DNA from: Pseudomonadota bacterium
Lineage (GTDB): Bacteria > Bdellovibrionota > FAC87 > UBA2466
NCBI GenBank assembly: GCA_009927005.1
Contig: RFNV01000188.1
Coordinates: forward strand, 1 to 50,758
Direction: 5' to 3'
Length of the DNA stretch: 50,758 nucleotides
The translations under genes were made by a program, and so were the position numbers. Below the pieces are notes generated by a model. That model made no database searches and was not told the origin of the DNA. It saw only the letters and a program-made list of their open reading frames with translations. Of the stretch, positions 1 through 12,661 are shown piece after piece (position 1 is the stretch's first letter; each line of letters starts with the position of its first letter).

Positions 1-1
1 T

Positions 2-286
2 TCAACAGAAGGACTCTCAGTAGACGGGGACTCTGAAATATTGACTTCATCCGAGCAGCCTACAGGAGAAACTGTAATTGCAGGGGTTCCTGTAGGCGCT
101 TGGGTGAGAGCCAATAAAGATAAGCTGAAAGACTTTCAAGTCAGTGCTCCGACAAGCCAGAACCTTCGTGTTTTCGTAGGCTGCTACGAATTAAAAAAGG
201 GACCTCAAACAATTGAAAAAGAAAATTGTGAAAAGCTGCTAACCGCTAAAGACGCCAAACTGTTCAACGAAAGAAATCGTTACTAA
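2..286 (+). CDS. C-terminal end of an unknown protein (5' truncated by the window edge)
   Basis: The reading frame is open from the first bases of the window to a TAA stop, so only the last 94 or so residues are visible and the true start lies to the left. A TTG codon at 41 could be read as a start but has no convincing ribosome binding site, so I prefer a truncated longer gene. The visible part is hydrophilic, has two cysteines, and ends in a charged helix-like tail. I recognise no domain. It lies 9 bases upstream of pyrD on the same strand and may be cotranscribed with it. Confidence 0.55.
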   Translation, partial: STEGLSVDGDSEILTSSEQPTGETVIAGVPVGAWVRANKDKLKDFQVSAPTSQNLRVFVGCYELKKGPQTIEKENCEKLLTAKDAKLFNERNRY

Positions 287-295
287 ATCGGCTCA

Positions 296-3986
<3,691 letters not shown>

Positions 3987-3990
<4 letters not shown>

Positions 3991-5102
3991 AAGGACAGGG
4001 GAGCGTAAGCAAGCCCATGAGCTTCTGCAACCGCCTGGTGTACGATTTTCCCTTGGTAAGTATTGAAGCCTTTTCGAATAGCCTCTGAAGCCTTACCAGC
4101 CCCTTCGGGGCCTTTGTCTGCTATTTCTAAAGCGTAACGAAGAGTAACGTTGGTTAGAGCGTATGTTGATGTTCTAGAAACTGCGCCCGGCATATTCGTA
4201 ACACAATAGTGGATTACCCCTTCGTCCATAAACGTTGGGTTTTCGTGAGAAGTCGGCTTACAGGTTTCAACGCAACCGCCCTGATCAACTGCAATGTCTA
4301 CTACCACAGAACCAGGGGACATAGACGCAACCGTTTTTCGGGAAACCAGTTTGGGTGCTTTAGCTCCCGGAAGAAGAACAGAGCCAATCAGAAGATCGGC
4401 TTTTGATACGCTCTCTTCAATGTTGTCGATGTTAGACATCAGAGTCAGAACCCGGCCAGCAAAGATGTGTTCTAGGTATTCTAAACGGCGAGCATCTTGA
4501 TCGATGATCGTGACCACTGCACCCATTCCCAAAGCAACTTTAGCTGCATGAGAGCCAGCGACACCACCCCCGAGGACCACTACTTTTCCTGGCATTACAC
4601 CCGGAACGCCTCCTAAAAGAATTCCTTTTCCAGATTGAGTGCTTCCCCAACTGCTTTGCAAATAAAACGCCCCGACTTGAGCAGACATTCGACCAGCCAC
4701 TTCGCTCATAGGTCTTAAAAGAGGGAGAGAGAGATCCTTCTCCTGGATTGTCTCATAGGCAATCCCCGTTACTTTTTTTTCTGCTAAAACTTCAGTGAGT
4801 TTTTTTTCTGCTGCGAGATGAAGATAAGTGAAGAGAATTTGTCCTGGGCGGAGTAATTCAAACTCAGACGAAAGAGGTTCTTTAACCTTTATTACCATAT
4901 CAGCAGCCCAAGTGTCCTGTGCAGTGGGAACGAGTGTTGCGCCTGCTTTTTGATAAGCTTCATCCGTAATTCCGCTGCCAACGCCCGCATTTTTCTCAAC
5001 AAGAACCTTGTGGCCCCGAGCGGTTAAAGCACGAACTCCTGCAGGAACTAATCCTACTCGGTTTTCTCTATTCTTTATCTCTTTTGGTACGCCGATGATC
5101 AC
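3987..5102 (-). CDS. ald: Alanine dehydrogenase
   Basis: NAD-dependent interconversion of L-alanine and pyruvate plus ammonia, used to burn alanine as carbon and nitrogen source or to assimilate ammonium. The protein is 371 residues, the typical length. It begins with MIIGVPKEIKNRENRVG, has the catalytic-histidine region FTYLHLAAEK, and a Rossmann fold with VVLGGGVAGSHAAKVALGMGA near residue 175. The C-terminal NMPGAVSRTSTYALTN signature is intact. It overlaps both neighbours by 4 bases, so it sits inside a tightly coupled run. Alanine use would fit an organism that lives on protein, which is an inference. Confidence 0.94.
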
Positions 5103-5323
5103 GGTGTTTTCTCCGGTAAAAGGTCTAAAATGTCATTCGCATCCATTTCTATCGGGCCCTTCTCTTCGGAATGAAATTGGAGCTTTCCTCTGAGTTTGCC
5201 TCCAGAAATTCTGATCCAAGAATCAGTAACGGTTCCGTGGAAATGCTTTCCGGCCTTGTTCATTAAGGTGTGTTTTTCCTTAGATTCCAGGGCTTTGTCT
5301 ATTTTTTCCAGAATCGGAAACAT
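5099..5323 (-). CDS. Small conserved-looking protein of unknown function (74 residues)
   Basis: A short soluble protein without signal peptide or membrane segment. It has an N-terminal charged helix (residues 1-22) followed by a beta-rich segment with the pattern HGTVTDSWIRISGGKLRGKLQF, which could be a small beta-barrel or Sm-like fold, but I do not recognise a family. Its stop overlaps the ald start by 4 bases and it follows the TldD-like gene by 42 bases, so it is almost certainly cotranscribed and translated. The coupling with ald is the main reason to accept it as a gene. Confidence 0.6.
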   Translation of the reverse strand: MFPILEKIDKALESKEKHTLMNKAGKHFHGTVTDSWIRISGGKLRGKLQFHSEEKGPIEMDANDILDLLPEKTP

Positions 5324-5365
5324 TGGCCAAAGTTGTATCAGAGACAGGGCAAGTGGGCAAGATTA

Positions 5366-6652
5366 CTACCAATAATGAGCTAAGGGTACCGTTCCAGGGA
5401 ATTCCAAGGCAGAACTGAGAGCAGCAGAGGAGGTGACTTCTACGAAAAGCTCTTGCCCTTGCTGTGCCCAGGCAAGTGGGTGAGGGATGCTTGAATCAGA
5501 AAAGAGTTTAAAGGAGGATAAGAGATCTAAAAGAGGAAGTTCCCAAGTAACTGGTTCTATGAACTCACCCTCAATTCCTTGGTGAACAAGAGCCGCTTCT
5601 GAGATTCTCAAAGTGATTAGCCCGGAGCTTACGTGAAAAGATAGAACCTCTAACTCTCGAATTGAAATCCCATTTCCCAACTGCGCAAAAATATTAGAAT
5701 CCCTCTCTTTTCCAAAAAGAGCGGGTTCCCATGGGGCGGTGATGGGAAAATCTCGAGAGGAGCTCCTTCGAGAAAAGCCGGGAACTTGCTCATTAAAAAT
5801 CACGGCCGGAGTGCTGCCATCGATTAGGAGGGTTTCTCGACGGGGACGGCCCTCAACATCTACTCGGTTCTGTTGTTTCCAGTTATCAATTACTTGAAAA
5901 GATAATTGCGGGAAAGCGCCTTTTAGGTGTTCAAAGGATTCATGAGTCCGCGATAAAAACTCGAAGTGTTGAATGAAGTGCAAAAGAAGCTTCGCAACAC
6001 ACGAAGGTGACCAGAGAATCGCCAATCTACCCTTGGGGGAAGGCCAGGGGTGTTGAAGAGCTTTGTCCAGGTGCTCTCGGGTCATCAGTGTTTGTTCCAA
6101 TTCAGAAACAAATGATTCGATATCTGTCCGGCCACGTTGTATTTTAAATCGACGACTTTGTTCTCCTTTCGTCGCTAAAAACTCAACGCTAAATCGCGCG
6201 AGGGCTTCTTGTCCCTCTTCTAGCTTTGTGTCTGAATTCGCGAATAAAAAATGTTTGGTTATCTCCTCGTACCGGGCCCTAAAGTCAGAAACATTCCCGA
6301 GATCCAGGAGGATACGCCTGCACGCTTGTTCTATTTCCCGCGCTCGGTCCCAAGATTTCCCGTTAGGTTCTGTGCAGCGAGTAAATACCGTTGGGTAGTT
6401 GGGGGTGCGGTGTCCCCGCAGTAATTCAGAAAAGCTCGAAGGGTCTAACAGTGTGGAATGTAAGGTTTTAGGTCCCTCGGGCCCCTGTAAAATGAGTTGA
6501 GCCCCACCAGTTTCGGAACTTCTTAATCGCGATGCTTTGGGTTCAAAAGTGAAACTTCGTTGAAATGCGGAATCAGCATAAAACTCAAAAGAATGAAGCG
6601 GTGTGTTTTCAGGAAATTTAAATAGATTTTCCCAAACTGGCTTTTTTAGCAT
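5366..6652 (-). CDS. Divergent TldD/PmbA-family protein
   Basis: Resembles the C-terminal half of TldD/TldE (PmbA), a protease pair that trims modified peptides. Support comes from the order of segments: a FANSDTKLEEGQEALARFSVEF strand motif (about residue 150 of the short form), a conserved AILWSPSCVAKLL helix, and the ending EFIEPVTWELPLLDLLSSF typical of the family. The TldD metal motif HExxxH is not present; the matching helix reads HFIQHFE, so this looks like a TldE-type or inactive member. The frame extends to an ATG at 6718 whose codon overlaps the start of the divergent lipoprotein gene; I prefer the internal ATG at 6652, which leaves a 64-base space for promoters. Neither start has a strong ribosome binding site. 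No partner gene is nearby. Confidence 0.6.
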   Translation of the reverse strand: MLKKPVWENLFKFPENTPLHSFEFYADSAFQRSFTFEPKASRLRSSETGGAQLILQGPEGPKTLHSTLLDPSSFSELLRGHRTPNYPTVFTRCTEPNGKSWDRAREIEQACRRILLDLGNVSDFRARYEEITKHFLFANSDTKLEEGQEALARFSVEFLATKGEQSRRFKIQRGRTDIESFVSELEQTLMTREHLDKALQHPWPSPKGRLAILWSPSCVAKLLLHFIQHFEFLSRTHESFEHLKGAFPQLSFQVIDNWKQQNRVDVEGRPRRETLLIDGSTPAVIFNEQVPGFSRRSSSRDFPITAPWEPALFGKERDSNIFAQLGNGISIRELEVLSFHVSSGLITLRISEAALVHQGIEGEFIEPVTWELPLLDLLSSFKLFSDSSIPHPLAWAQQGQELFVEVTSSAALSSALEFPGTVPLAHYW

Positions 6653-6716
6653 TTGCGTTGAACTTTTTAGCGAAATATCCTCGATATTGCCCCGGGCCAC
6701 CGGATAGAATAATAAC

Positions 6717-7382
6717 ATGGCTCATCCCGGCGCACCTAAGGTAAATTTGGGGTTTCTGACTTTACTCTTCGTTGGGGGAGCTGCCTTACTCACTGTTTCT
6801 GGTTGCGCTACTTCTCAGCAATGTCGAGAAAATCCTGCCCGTATCTCACTTGAAAAAAAAATCTTCACTCTTGAGGACCAAATAGAAGTCCAAAAGAAAA
6901 AGATTTTGTCTTTGCAAGGAGAGTTAACAAAGCGAAAACCAGATCTGGCCCTTGAAGACTCAATGGGGGAAACTCTCGCAGATTCATCCTTTGAAAGCAT
7001 GAATACATACTACGAAGCCATCAGCTTGAGGGATGCAGGAAAATATGATGAGGCGGTGGAAAAGCTCAACCGTTTTATTTTGGAAAATCCCGATCACGTT
7101 TATTCGGATCGAGCCCAGTTTTTAATTCTTGATTCTCATTTTAAAAATCGTGAATACGGCTTAGCTCTGGTTGATTCCTTTTTGCTTGAGAATCGTTACA
7201 GCGAAAGTAGAAAAATTCCGGAAGCAGTTCATAAAAGAGCCTTAGCGTATTTGAACTTAGGCGATAAAGAAAAAGGCGCCCAAACACTAAAAATGTTGCT
7301 CGAGTCTTTTCCCAGTAGTGCTGTCATTCCAAGTGCCAAAGAGACTTTAGCTTCTCTTCAACCCAGTGAGACTCACCCATGA
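6717..7382 (+). CDS. TPR-containing outer-membrane lipoprotein (YbgF/BamD-like)
   Basis: Begins with a lipoprotein signal peptide: a hydrophobic segment at residues 11-27 and the lipobox TVSGC with acylation at C30. After it comes a coiled-coil segment (about residues 40-75, rich in K, E, L) and then tetratricopeptide-type helices containing YYEAISLRDAGKYDEAVEKL and the motif for tolerated repeat spacing seen in YbgF/BamD-like proteins. Such proteins act as periplasmic scaffolds near the outer membrane or peptidoglycan. It overlaps the LysM gene by 4 bases (ATGA), suggesting a joint role in the cell wall. Start-site context is poor; a TTG at 6747 with AAGG before it is an alternative. Confidence 0.75.
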   Translation: MAHPGAPKVNLGFLTLLFVGGAALLTVSGCATSQQCRENPARISLEKKIFTLEDQIEVQKKKILSLQGELTKRKPDLALEDSMGETLADSSFESMNTYYEAISLRDAGKYDEAVEKLNRFILENPDHVYSDRAQFLILDSHFKNREYGLALVDSFLLENRYSESRKIPEAVHKRALAYLNLGDKEKGAQTLKMLLESFPSSAVIPSAKETLASLQPSETHP

Positions 7383-8479
7383 ACCCATTTTTTGTAGGTC
7401 TATTTTTGTCATTGGGCATAACGAACTTCTGCTTTGGCCGAACACCTAGTTTGTTGTCTAACTCAAATTCAAACCCTATCTCGGAAGCCCGTTGGAACAA
7501 CTTAACTGCAGATAAGGCAGGCAGTGCTTATTCAGTCAGGGCAGGAGATACCTTATCTACCATCAGTCAAGAGCAACTGGGAGAGCTCGGTTATTGGCCA
7601 AAAATTTGGGAAATAAACCGAGATACTATTCATAATCCTCATCTTCTTGAACCCGAACAAAAAATACTTTTCACTCGGTTAGAAAAACAACCCTCCCGAG
7701 AAGTGTCTAACCAGTCTGTTGGAGTTGTAAAACAAAAAGGTCTTGAGGAGGAACCAGATCAGTTGCTGTCCTCTGGAATAGCAAATCAGCACCGATTAAG
7801 ATTTCTGGTTCTAGAAGGTGAAGAGATGTTGGGCATCATTACCGGCTCTTATGATGATAAGAACTTCTTGGGTTCCGAGAGCAAAATTTATATCGGTCCT
7901 TTGGTTAAAGAGAAACTTCTTGTGGGTAAAAAGTACGCTGTGGTTCGGGAAGTGGAAAAGATATCGCTCAATTCCAAACCGGTCATTCAAATTATCGGTG
8001 AAATTGAAATTGAAGGTTATGGAAATGAACTTGCGAGAGCTGCTGTCCTTTCAGCCTATGACACAATGGAAAGAGGGGATAGAGTCATGGATATCCCAGC
8101 TCTGTCGATGCAAGAGCCACCGCTTAATCCTCCATCAGATCTTACGACACGCGTATTCTTGGGCGACAATTTAGAGCAAACCTGGTTTCATGAAGGTCAG
8201 CTTTTAGTTTTGGATAGGGGAAGAGAAGCAGGGATTCGGTTAGGACACCTCTTCAAAGTATTTGAAGACACGGATCCGATCCTTAAAGATCAAAAGTTAG
8301 TCGAGCCCACTTCAAAGGGCGATGTAAAGATTGTTCACCTGAGCGAAAAATCTAGTGTGGGATACATAATTAAAAGCCGGGCAGGGATCGAAGTGGGAGA
8401 TGTTTTGCTTGCTCAAAATGTTCTATCCGAACCGGTAAAAAAAATTAATACCAATCGCCAGACAGTCACTATCGATTAG
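7379..8479 (+). CDS. Secreted LysM-domain protein (peptidoglycan binding)
   Basis: A 366-residue protein with an N-terminal Sec signal peptide (cleavage probably near residue 20, after CFG) and one LysM domain at about residues 55-105, with the SVRAGDTLSTISQEQLG start and PKIWEINRD centre typical of peptidoglycan-binding LysM modules. The remaining 260 residues contain beta-rich repeats with two VFxGDNLEQ/IGPLVKEKLL-like stretches but no domain I can name. Translationally coupled to the preceding TPR lipoprotein by a 4-base overlap, so the two probably act together at the cell wall. No catalytic hydrolase motif is visible. Confidence 0.8.
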   Translation: MNPFFVGLFLSLGITNFCFGRTPSLLSNSNSNPISEARWNNLTADKAGSAYSVRAGDTLSTISQEQLGELGYWPKIWEINRDTIHNPHLLEPEQKILFTRLEKQPSREVSNQSVGVVKQKGLEEEPDQLLSSGIANQHRLRFLVLEGEEMLGIITGSYDDKNFLGSESKIYIGPLVKEKLLVGKKYAVVREVEKISLNSKPVIQIIGEIEIEGYGNELARAAVLSAYDTMERGDRVMDIPALSMQEPPLNPPSDLTTRVFLGDNLEQTWFHEGQLLVLDRGREAGIRLGHLFKVFEDTDPILKDQKLVEPTSKGDVKIVHLSEKSSVGYIIKSRAGIEVGDVLLAQNVLSEPVKKINTNRQTVTID

Positions 8480-8539
8480 TTTCTTAGGTGCTCCCCCAAA
8501 AAGATTGTCATTTATTCTTCCAGTTTTTATTGGAGACGC

Positions 8540-9505
8540 ATGGATGTTCATGGAAATCTCCTCAAACACTTTAGTTCTCCCCATTATCGTTCTCAGAATC
8601 CAGTTCAGTTGGTTGAAAAGACTCTCCTTTGGTGTAGGAAGAACCAATGCCATATTTTAGAATCTGAAAATATCAGCCCCTTGCTGGGTAAAATTGAGCA
8701 ATCGCCACCAGTTGTTTTTGTTCGCGGAAACTTAAAATGTTTTCAATTGCCCGGATTGGCAGTCGTTGGTTCTCGAAAAGCTTCAAATTATGGGCTGGCG
8801 TGCGCTTATCGTTTCTCCCGAGAGCTTGCCGCCCAGGGGTTGTGTATTGTGAGTGGGTTAGCAAGAGGGATCGATGGAGTTAGCCATCGGGGAGCGATCA
8901 GCACCGGGGGAAGTACAATTGCAGTGATGGGATCAGGCTTTGCCCACCTGTATCCCAAGGAGCATCAGAAATTAGCTTTTGATATTTTGGATTCAGGAGG
9001 AGCGTGGTTAAGCGAATACCCGCCCTTTGAGCCGCCACTTCCTTTTCATTTTCCGCAACGAAACCGGCTCATATCGGGGCTCAGTTTAGGGACTCTGGTC
9101 ATTGAAGCAAAAAAGAAAAGTGGTTCCCTAATTACCGCACTCTGTGGATTGGAACAGGGAAGAGATGTCTTTGTGGTTCCAGGGCCCATCGATTCGGAAT
9201 TGTTTCAAGGCGGTCACGAACTTATTCAGAGCGGAGCAAAGTTAGTATCTTCAGTAAGAGACATTCTTGAGGAGATTCCCCTTCTCATCGGCCCCTCGGA
9301 TGTTAAACAAAATGAAAAAACAACCCCCTTTTCTTTTGGTCGCGCGTTTACTTTATCCGATTGGTTAAAAATTTACGGGCAAAACGGAATTTCAGAACTG
9401 CAGAAAGCGGTGGAGCAGGGACAAGTGTTTGAAACCGCCCCACAGCGATATCTATCCACATCTGATCTTCAATCCAAAGAACCTTGCCAAATGAAGTTTT
9501 CTTAA
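8540..9505 (+). CDS. dprA: DNA-processing protein DprA (Smf)
   Basis: Loads RecA onto incoming single-stranded DNA during natural transformation. The 321-residue protein contains the extended Rossmann core: VVGSRKASNYG (about residue 74), the SGLARGIDGVSHRGA phosphate-binding loop, MGSGFAHLYP, and the FPQRNRLISGLS and EAKKKSGSLITA segments that define the family. The C-terminal winged-helix part is present but weakly conserved. GGAG four bases before the ATG supports the start. It heads the conserved order dprA-smg-topA. Whether the organism is competent cannot be said, since DprA is also kept in many non-competent bacteria. Confidence 0.93.
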   Translation: MDVHGNLLKHFSSPHYRSQNPVQLVEKTLLWCRKNQCHILESENISPLLGKIEQSPPVVFVRGNLKCFQLPGLAVVGSRKASNYGLACAYRFSRELAAQGLCIVSGLARGIDGVSHRGAISTGGSTIAVMGSGFAHLYPKEHQKLAFDILDSGGAWLSEYPPFEPPLPFHFPQRNRLISGLSLGTLVIEAKKKSGSLITALCGLEQGRDVFVVPGPIDSELFQGGHELIQSGAKLVSSVRDILEEIPLLIGPSDVKQNEKTTPFSFGRAFTLSDWLKIYGQNGISELQKAVEQGQVFETAPQRYLSTSDLQSKEPCQMKFS

Positions 9506-9541
9506 GAACAATATTAAGTAGTTAAAAACAAAATCAATACA

Positions 9542-9994
9542 TTGCGACAAAAAATACTTAACATCCTGGGGCATCTTTCCCAAAGTTTGCAGCAAAATAA
9601 GGATCTTTTTTATGATGCTGATCAGATTTGGGAAGAGTTAAGTGCACAAGGCTTCTCTGAAGAAGAAATTTTAGGAGCTCTTTCGCATATTGAAAAAACG
9701 ATGCTAGAAGAAATTGGACCTTTCTGGAGTCAGGACATCCCGGTCTGTCGGGTATATTCGCCGAAAGAATCAAATCAAATTAGTTGCAAAGCGCGCGGGT
9801 ATCTTTGGAAATTAAAAGTTCGTGGTATCATTGATCACGCCTTGGAAGATGAAATTATTGAAAAAGCTATGAATTTGGAAGGGGAGACAGGACTGAGAGA
9901 AATAAAAACCGTTGCAGCCCTTACCCTTTTCGGTTATGAGCACAAACTCCACGGCGAGTCTCAAGTTGGGTTAACAGATTCGTTTTTGATTTAA
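9542..9994 (+). CDS. smg: Smg/DUF494-family protein
   Basis: A 150-residue protein matching Smg of Proteobacteria, where the gene also lies between dprA (smf) and a topoisomerase-type gene. Visible family features are the opening helices with DADQIWEELSAQGFSEEEI, the central VYSPKESNQISCKARGYLWKL block and the C-terminal LREIKTVAALTLFG block. Function is unknown in the family. The start is TTG: the nearest upstream in-frame stop is 9515-9517 and no ATG or GTG lies between, so TTG at 9542 is the only standard choice, although no clear ribosome binding site precedes it. Likely cotranscribed with its neighbours. Confidence 0.82.
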   Translation: MRQKILNILGHLSQSLQQNKDLFYDADQIWEELSAQGFSEEEILGALSHIEKTMLEEIGPFWSQDIPVCRVYSPKESNQISCKARGYLWKLKVRGIIDHALEDEIIEKAMNLEGETGLREIKTVAALTLFGYEHKLHGESQVGLTDSFLI

Positions 9995-10002
9995 GATATT
10001 TA

Positions 10003-12363
10003 ATGGAAACAGCTAAAGTAAAAAAGAAATCTTCGTCCAAAGCCAAAAAATCGGCCAGCGTTGAATCCATTCCTCGGTCGGGTCCTGCGAAAGGTTTAGT
10101 TATTGTTGAGTCCCCAGCCAAAGCAAAGACGTTGAAGAAATATTTGGGCAGAAACTTTGATGTGAAAGCATCGGTTGGTCACATTCTAGATCTTCCAAAA
10201 AGCAGTTTGGGTGTGGATCTAGACCATGATTTTACGCCCACCTATGAGCTGATTAAGGGCAAAACCAAAGTAGTTGAGGAATTAAAAAAAGCTGCCCTAA
10301 ACGCAAATAAAATTTACTTGGCAGCTGACCCTGATCGCGAGGGAGAAGCGATAGCATGGCATATTGTTGAAGTTCTCAAACTGCCCGAAGATCAAGCCCA
10401 CCGAGTGCTTTTTCACGAAATTACAAAACCGGCGGTACTTAAAGCTATTGAGAACCCCGTTGCCATGTCTAGAGAACGGTACGAATCTCAACAAGCACGC
10501 CGAGTTTTAGATCGTTTAGTGGGCTACAAAATTTCTCCGCTCCTTTGGACAAAAGTGCGCCGTGGGTTATCAGCGGGACGCGTTCAGAGCGTTGCAGTCC
10601 GGATGATCGTCGAGAGAGAAAAGGAAGTCTTAGCTTTTCAGCCAAAGGCCTATTGGACTATTGAATCCCTGCTTGAAGCAGATGGAAAAAATTTCCCTGC
10701 CCGACTGATTAAAGTAGCGGATAAAAAAATCGAGCGAACGGACATCGACAGTGAAGAATGGGCCAAAGAAATCGTTCAGGATTCTGCCAGTGCGCAGTGG
10801 AAAATTACGGGAGTAACTCAAAAACAACGGCGACGAAATCCCGATCCGCCATTTATCACTTCTACACTGCAGCAAGAGGCCTCAAAACGACTTTATTTCA
10901 GCGCGAAAAAAACAATGACACTTGCCCAGCAGTTGTACGAAGGGGTCGAGTTAGGTGATTTAGGAGCACAGGGGTTGATTACCTACATGAGAACGGATTC
11001 AACCCGACTCTCAGATGAAGCGATTAAGAACGCCCGCGAAATTATCCAGAGGATATTAGGGGATGAGTACCTTCCCAAAACGCCTTTGGAATATCGAAAT
11101 AAGAAAAATGCGCAGGACGCCCACGAAGCCGTGAGACCGACTTCGGTTGAGTTCACTCCCGAAATAGTTAAACCGTACTTAGATGTCGATCAATATCGGT
11201 TATACGAGTTGATTTGGAAGCGCTACTTAGCATCCCAAATGGAACAAGCAGTTTTCGATCAGACTTCTGTTGATATCGAAGCCACTGCAAAGAACGGAAA
11301 AGTTTACGGCTATCGAGCTAATGGATCGATCCTGAGATTCGATGGTTTTTTGGTCATGTGGCAATCGGATGAGAAATCTCCTGAAGAAACAGATTCAGTG
11401 AACCTACCCGATCTCACTGAAAAAACTCGATTGGCGAAGAAAGGGGTGAAAGACGAAAAGCACTTCACTCAACCGCCGCCACGGTATTCGGAAAGTTCCC
11501 TCATTAAGGAGCTCGAAGAAAAAGGCATTGGGAGACCGTCCACTTACGCCTCGATCTTGAGCACGATTCAGGACCGAAAATACGTAGAGAAAAAGGAAAA
11601 TCGTTTTTATCCAACTGAGCTTGGAAATATCGTCACCGAATTGCTGATTCAGAGTTTTGCTGAAATTTTGGATGTTAAATTTACTGCTAATCTTGAAGAT
11701 CAGCTGGATCAAATTGAAGAGGGAAAACTCAATTGGATAAAAACCCTCAAAGATTTTTATACTCCTTTTGAGAAGGAACTCGCGACTGCCTCTGAAAAAA
11801 TGCGCAATATCAAGCGTGAGGAGACGGTTACAGAATTAAAATGTCCCAAATGTGAAAAACCTGTCATTTTAAAGTGGGGAAAGAACGGAAAGTTTGCTGC
11901 TTGCCAGGGGTATCCAGATTGCCGGTTCACGAGTGAATATACTTTAGATGATGATGGCAAAGTGAAACTCGTCGAACAACAAGTTACCGACGAAAAATGC
12001 CCTGCCTGTTCTGCTCCGATGGCGATCAAGACGGGACGTTTTGGTAAGTTTCTGGCTTGCTCGAGTTATCCGACCTGCAAAACTACCAAGGCCATTACGA
12101 CTGGAATTGAATGTCCCGAATGTAAAAAGGGAGAGTTGTCTGAGAAGAGAACTCGATTTGGTAAAGTGTTTTATAGTTGTACTCAGTATCCTAACTGTAA
12201 GTATGCAATGTGGGATAAGCCTATCAAAGGAAGAGCGTGTCCCGAGTGCCAACATCCTTTTCTCGCCGAACACTACACAAAAAAAGAGGGCGCATCAATT
12301 CGTTGCCCCAATAAAGAATGTGGTTTTGTCGAAAAAGTGGAATCCAGCGGCTCCCCGTCTTAA
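10003..12363 (+). CDS. topA: DNA topoisomerase I (type IA)
   Basis: Relaxes negative supercoils by single-strand passage. The 786-residue protein has an N-terminal lysine-rich tail (residues 1-25), a TOPRIM domain beginning GLVIVESPAKAKTLKKYLG with DPDREGEA later, and the active-site tyrosine in ITYMRTDST (Y328). The C-terminus carries four CxxC-type zinc-ribbon modules (from about residue 610 to 780), a full complement for bacterial topoisomerase I. Eight bases separate it from smg. The family is essential or nearly so in most bacteria. Confidence 0.96.
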   Translation: METAKVKKKSSSKAKKSASVESIPRSGPAKGLVIVESPAKAKTLKKYLGRNFDVKASVGHILDLPKSSLGVDLDHDFTPTYELIKGKTKVVEELKKAALNANKIYLAADPDREGEAIAWHIVEVLKLPEDQAHRVLFHEITKPAVLKAIENPVAMSRERYESQQARRVLDRLVGYKISPLLWTKVRRGLSAGRVQSVAVRMIVEREKEVLAFQPKAYWTIESLLEADGKNFPARLIKVADKKIERTDIDSEEWAKEIVQDSASAQWKITGVTQKQRRRNPDPPFITSTLQQEASKRLYFSAKKTMTLAQQLYEGVELGDLGAQGLITYMRTDSTRLSDEAIKNAREIIQRILGDEYLPKTPLEYRNKKNAQDAHEAVRPTSVEFTPEIVKPYLDVDQYRLYELIWKRYLASQMEQAVFDQTSVDIEATAKNGKVYGYRANGSILRFDGFLVMWQSDEKSPEETDSVNLPDLTEKTRLAKKGVKDEKHFTQPPPRYSESSLIKELEEKGIGRPSTYASILSTIQDRKYVEKKENRFYPTELGNIVTELLIQSFAEILDVKFTANLEDQLDQIEEGKLNWIKTLKDFYTPFEKELATASEKMRNIKREETVTELKCPKCEKPVILKWGKNGKFAACQGYPDCRFTSEYTLDDDGKVKLVEQQVTDEKCPACSAPMAIKTGRFGKFLACSSYPTCKTTKAITTGIECPECKKGELSEKRTRFGKVFYSCTQYPNCKYAMWDKPIKGRACPECQHPFLAEHYTKKEGASIRCPNKECGFVEKVESSGSPS

Positions 12364-12384
12364 CAGCACCCATCTCTCAGCTTG

Positions 12385-12414
12385 TTGCCTTTCATTCTAA
12401 AGCTAGGTTAAAAT
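12385..12414 (+). promoter_or_regulatory. Possible sigma-70 promoter for the carboxylase/HMG-CoA lyase operon
   Basis: TTGCCT at 12385-12390 and TAAAAT at 12409-12414 are separated by 18 bases, four and five matches to the consensus hexamers. They lie in the 82-base gap between topA and the biotin-carrier gene, about 30 bases before its ATG. The match is by eye and could be chance in an A/T-rich gap. Confidence 0.4.
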
Positions 12415-12445
12415 TTAAGTAATTCTAACGGGATAGGTTAAAAAC

Positions 12446-12661
12446 ATGCCATCAAATATCGTGAGCAACATGGCCGGCACCTTATTAGAAGTGACGGTAA
12501 AAGTCGGAGATAACGTAAAAGTTGGGCAAGAAGTTCTCATTTTGGAATCAATGAAAATGGAAGTGCCGATTTCAAGTGTGGTCGCAGGAAAAGTAACTGC
12601 GATTTTGAAGAACAAAGGCGACTTTGTGAATGAAGGCGAAACAGTGATAGAGATAGCCTAG
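12446..12661 (+). CDS. Stand-alone biotin (or lipoyl) attachment protein, BCCP-like
   Basis: A 71-residue single biotinyl domain. The carrier lysine is in the canonical ESMKMEVP motif (K37), flanked by the two hammerhead half-barrels: GTLLEVTVKVGDNVKVGQEV before and GKVTAILKNKGDFVNEGETV after. In acyl-CoA carboxylases this arm carries CO2 from the biotin carboxylase to the carboxyltransferase. Here it is a separate small protein instead of the C-terminus of an alpha subunit, like YngHB of Bacillus subtilis, which also sits next to HMG-CoA lyase, enoyl-CoA hydratase and carboxyltransferase genes. Its TAG stop shares one base with the GTG start of the next gene. Confidence 0.9.
   Translation: MPSNIVSNMAGTLLEVTVKVGDNVKVGQEVLILESMKMEVPISSVVAGKVTAILKNKGDFVNEGETVIEIA

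Noticed and set aside
5332-5360. Minus-strand promoter TTGCCC-17-TACAAC before the 74-residue gene
   Set aside because: Both hexamers match the consensus at four of six positions only, and the start would lie within two bases of the ATG.
6063-6398. 111-codon open frame antisense to the TldD-like gene
   Set aside because: Shadow frame rich in serine and arginine, with no start signal or similarity.
6705-6710. TAGAAT as a -10 box for the TPR lipoprotein gene
   Set aside because: It is only six bases before the ATG and has no -35 partner at a suitable distance.
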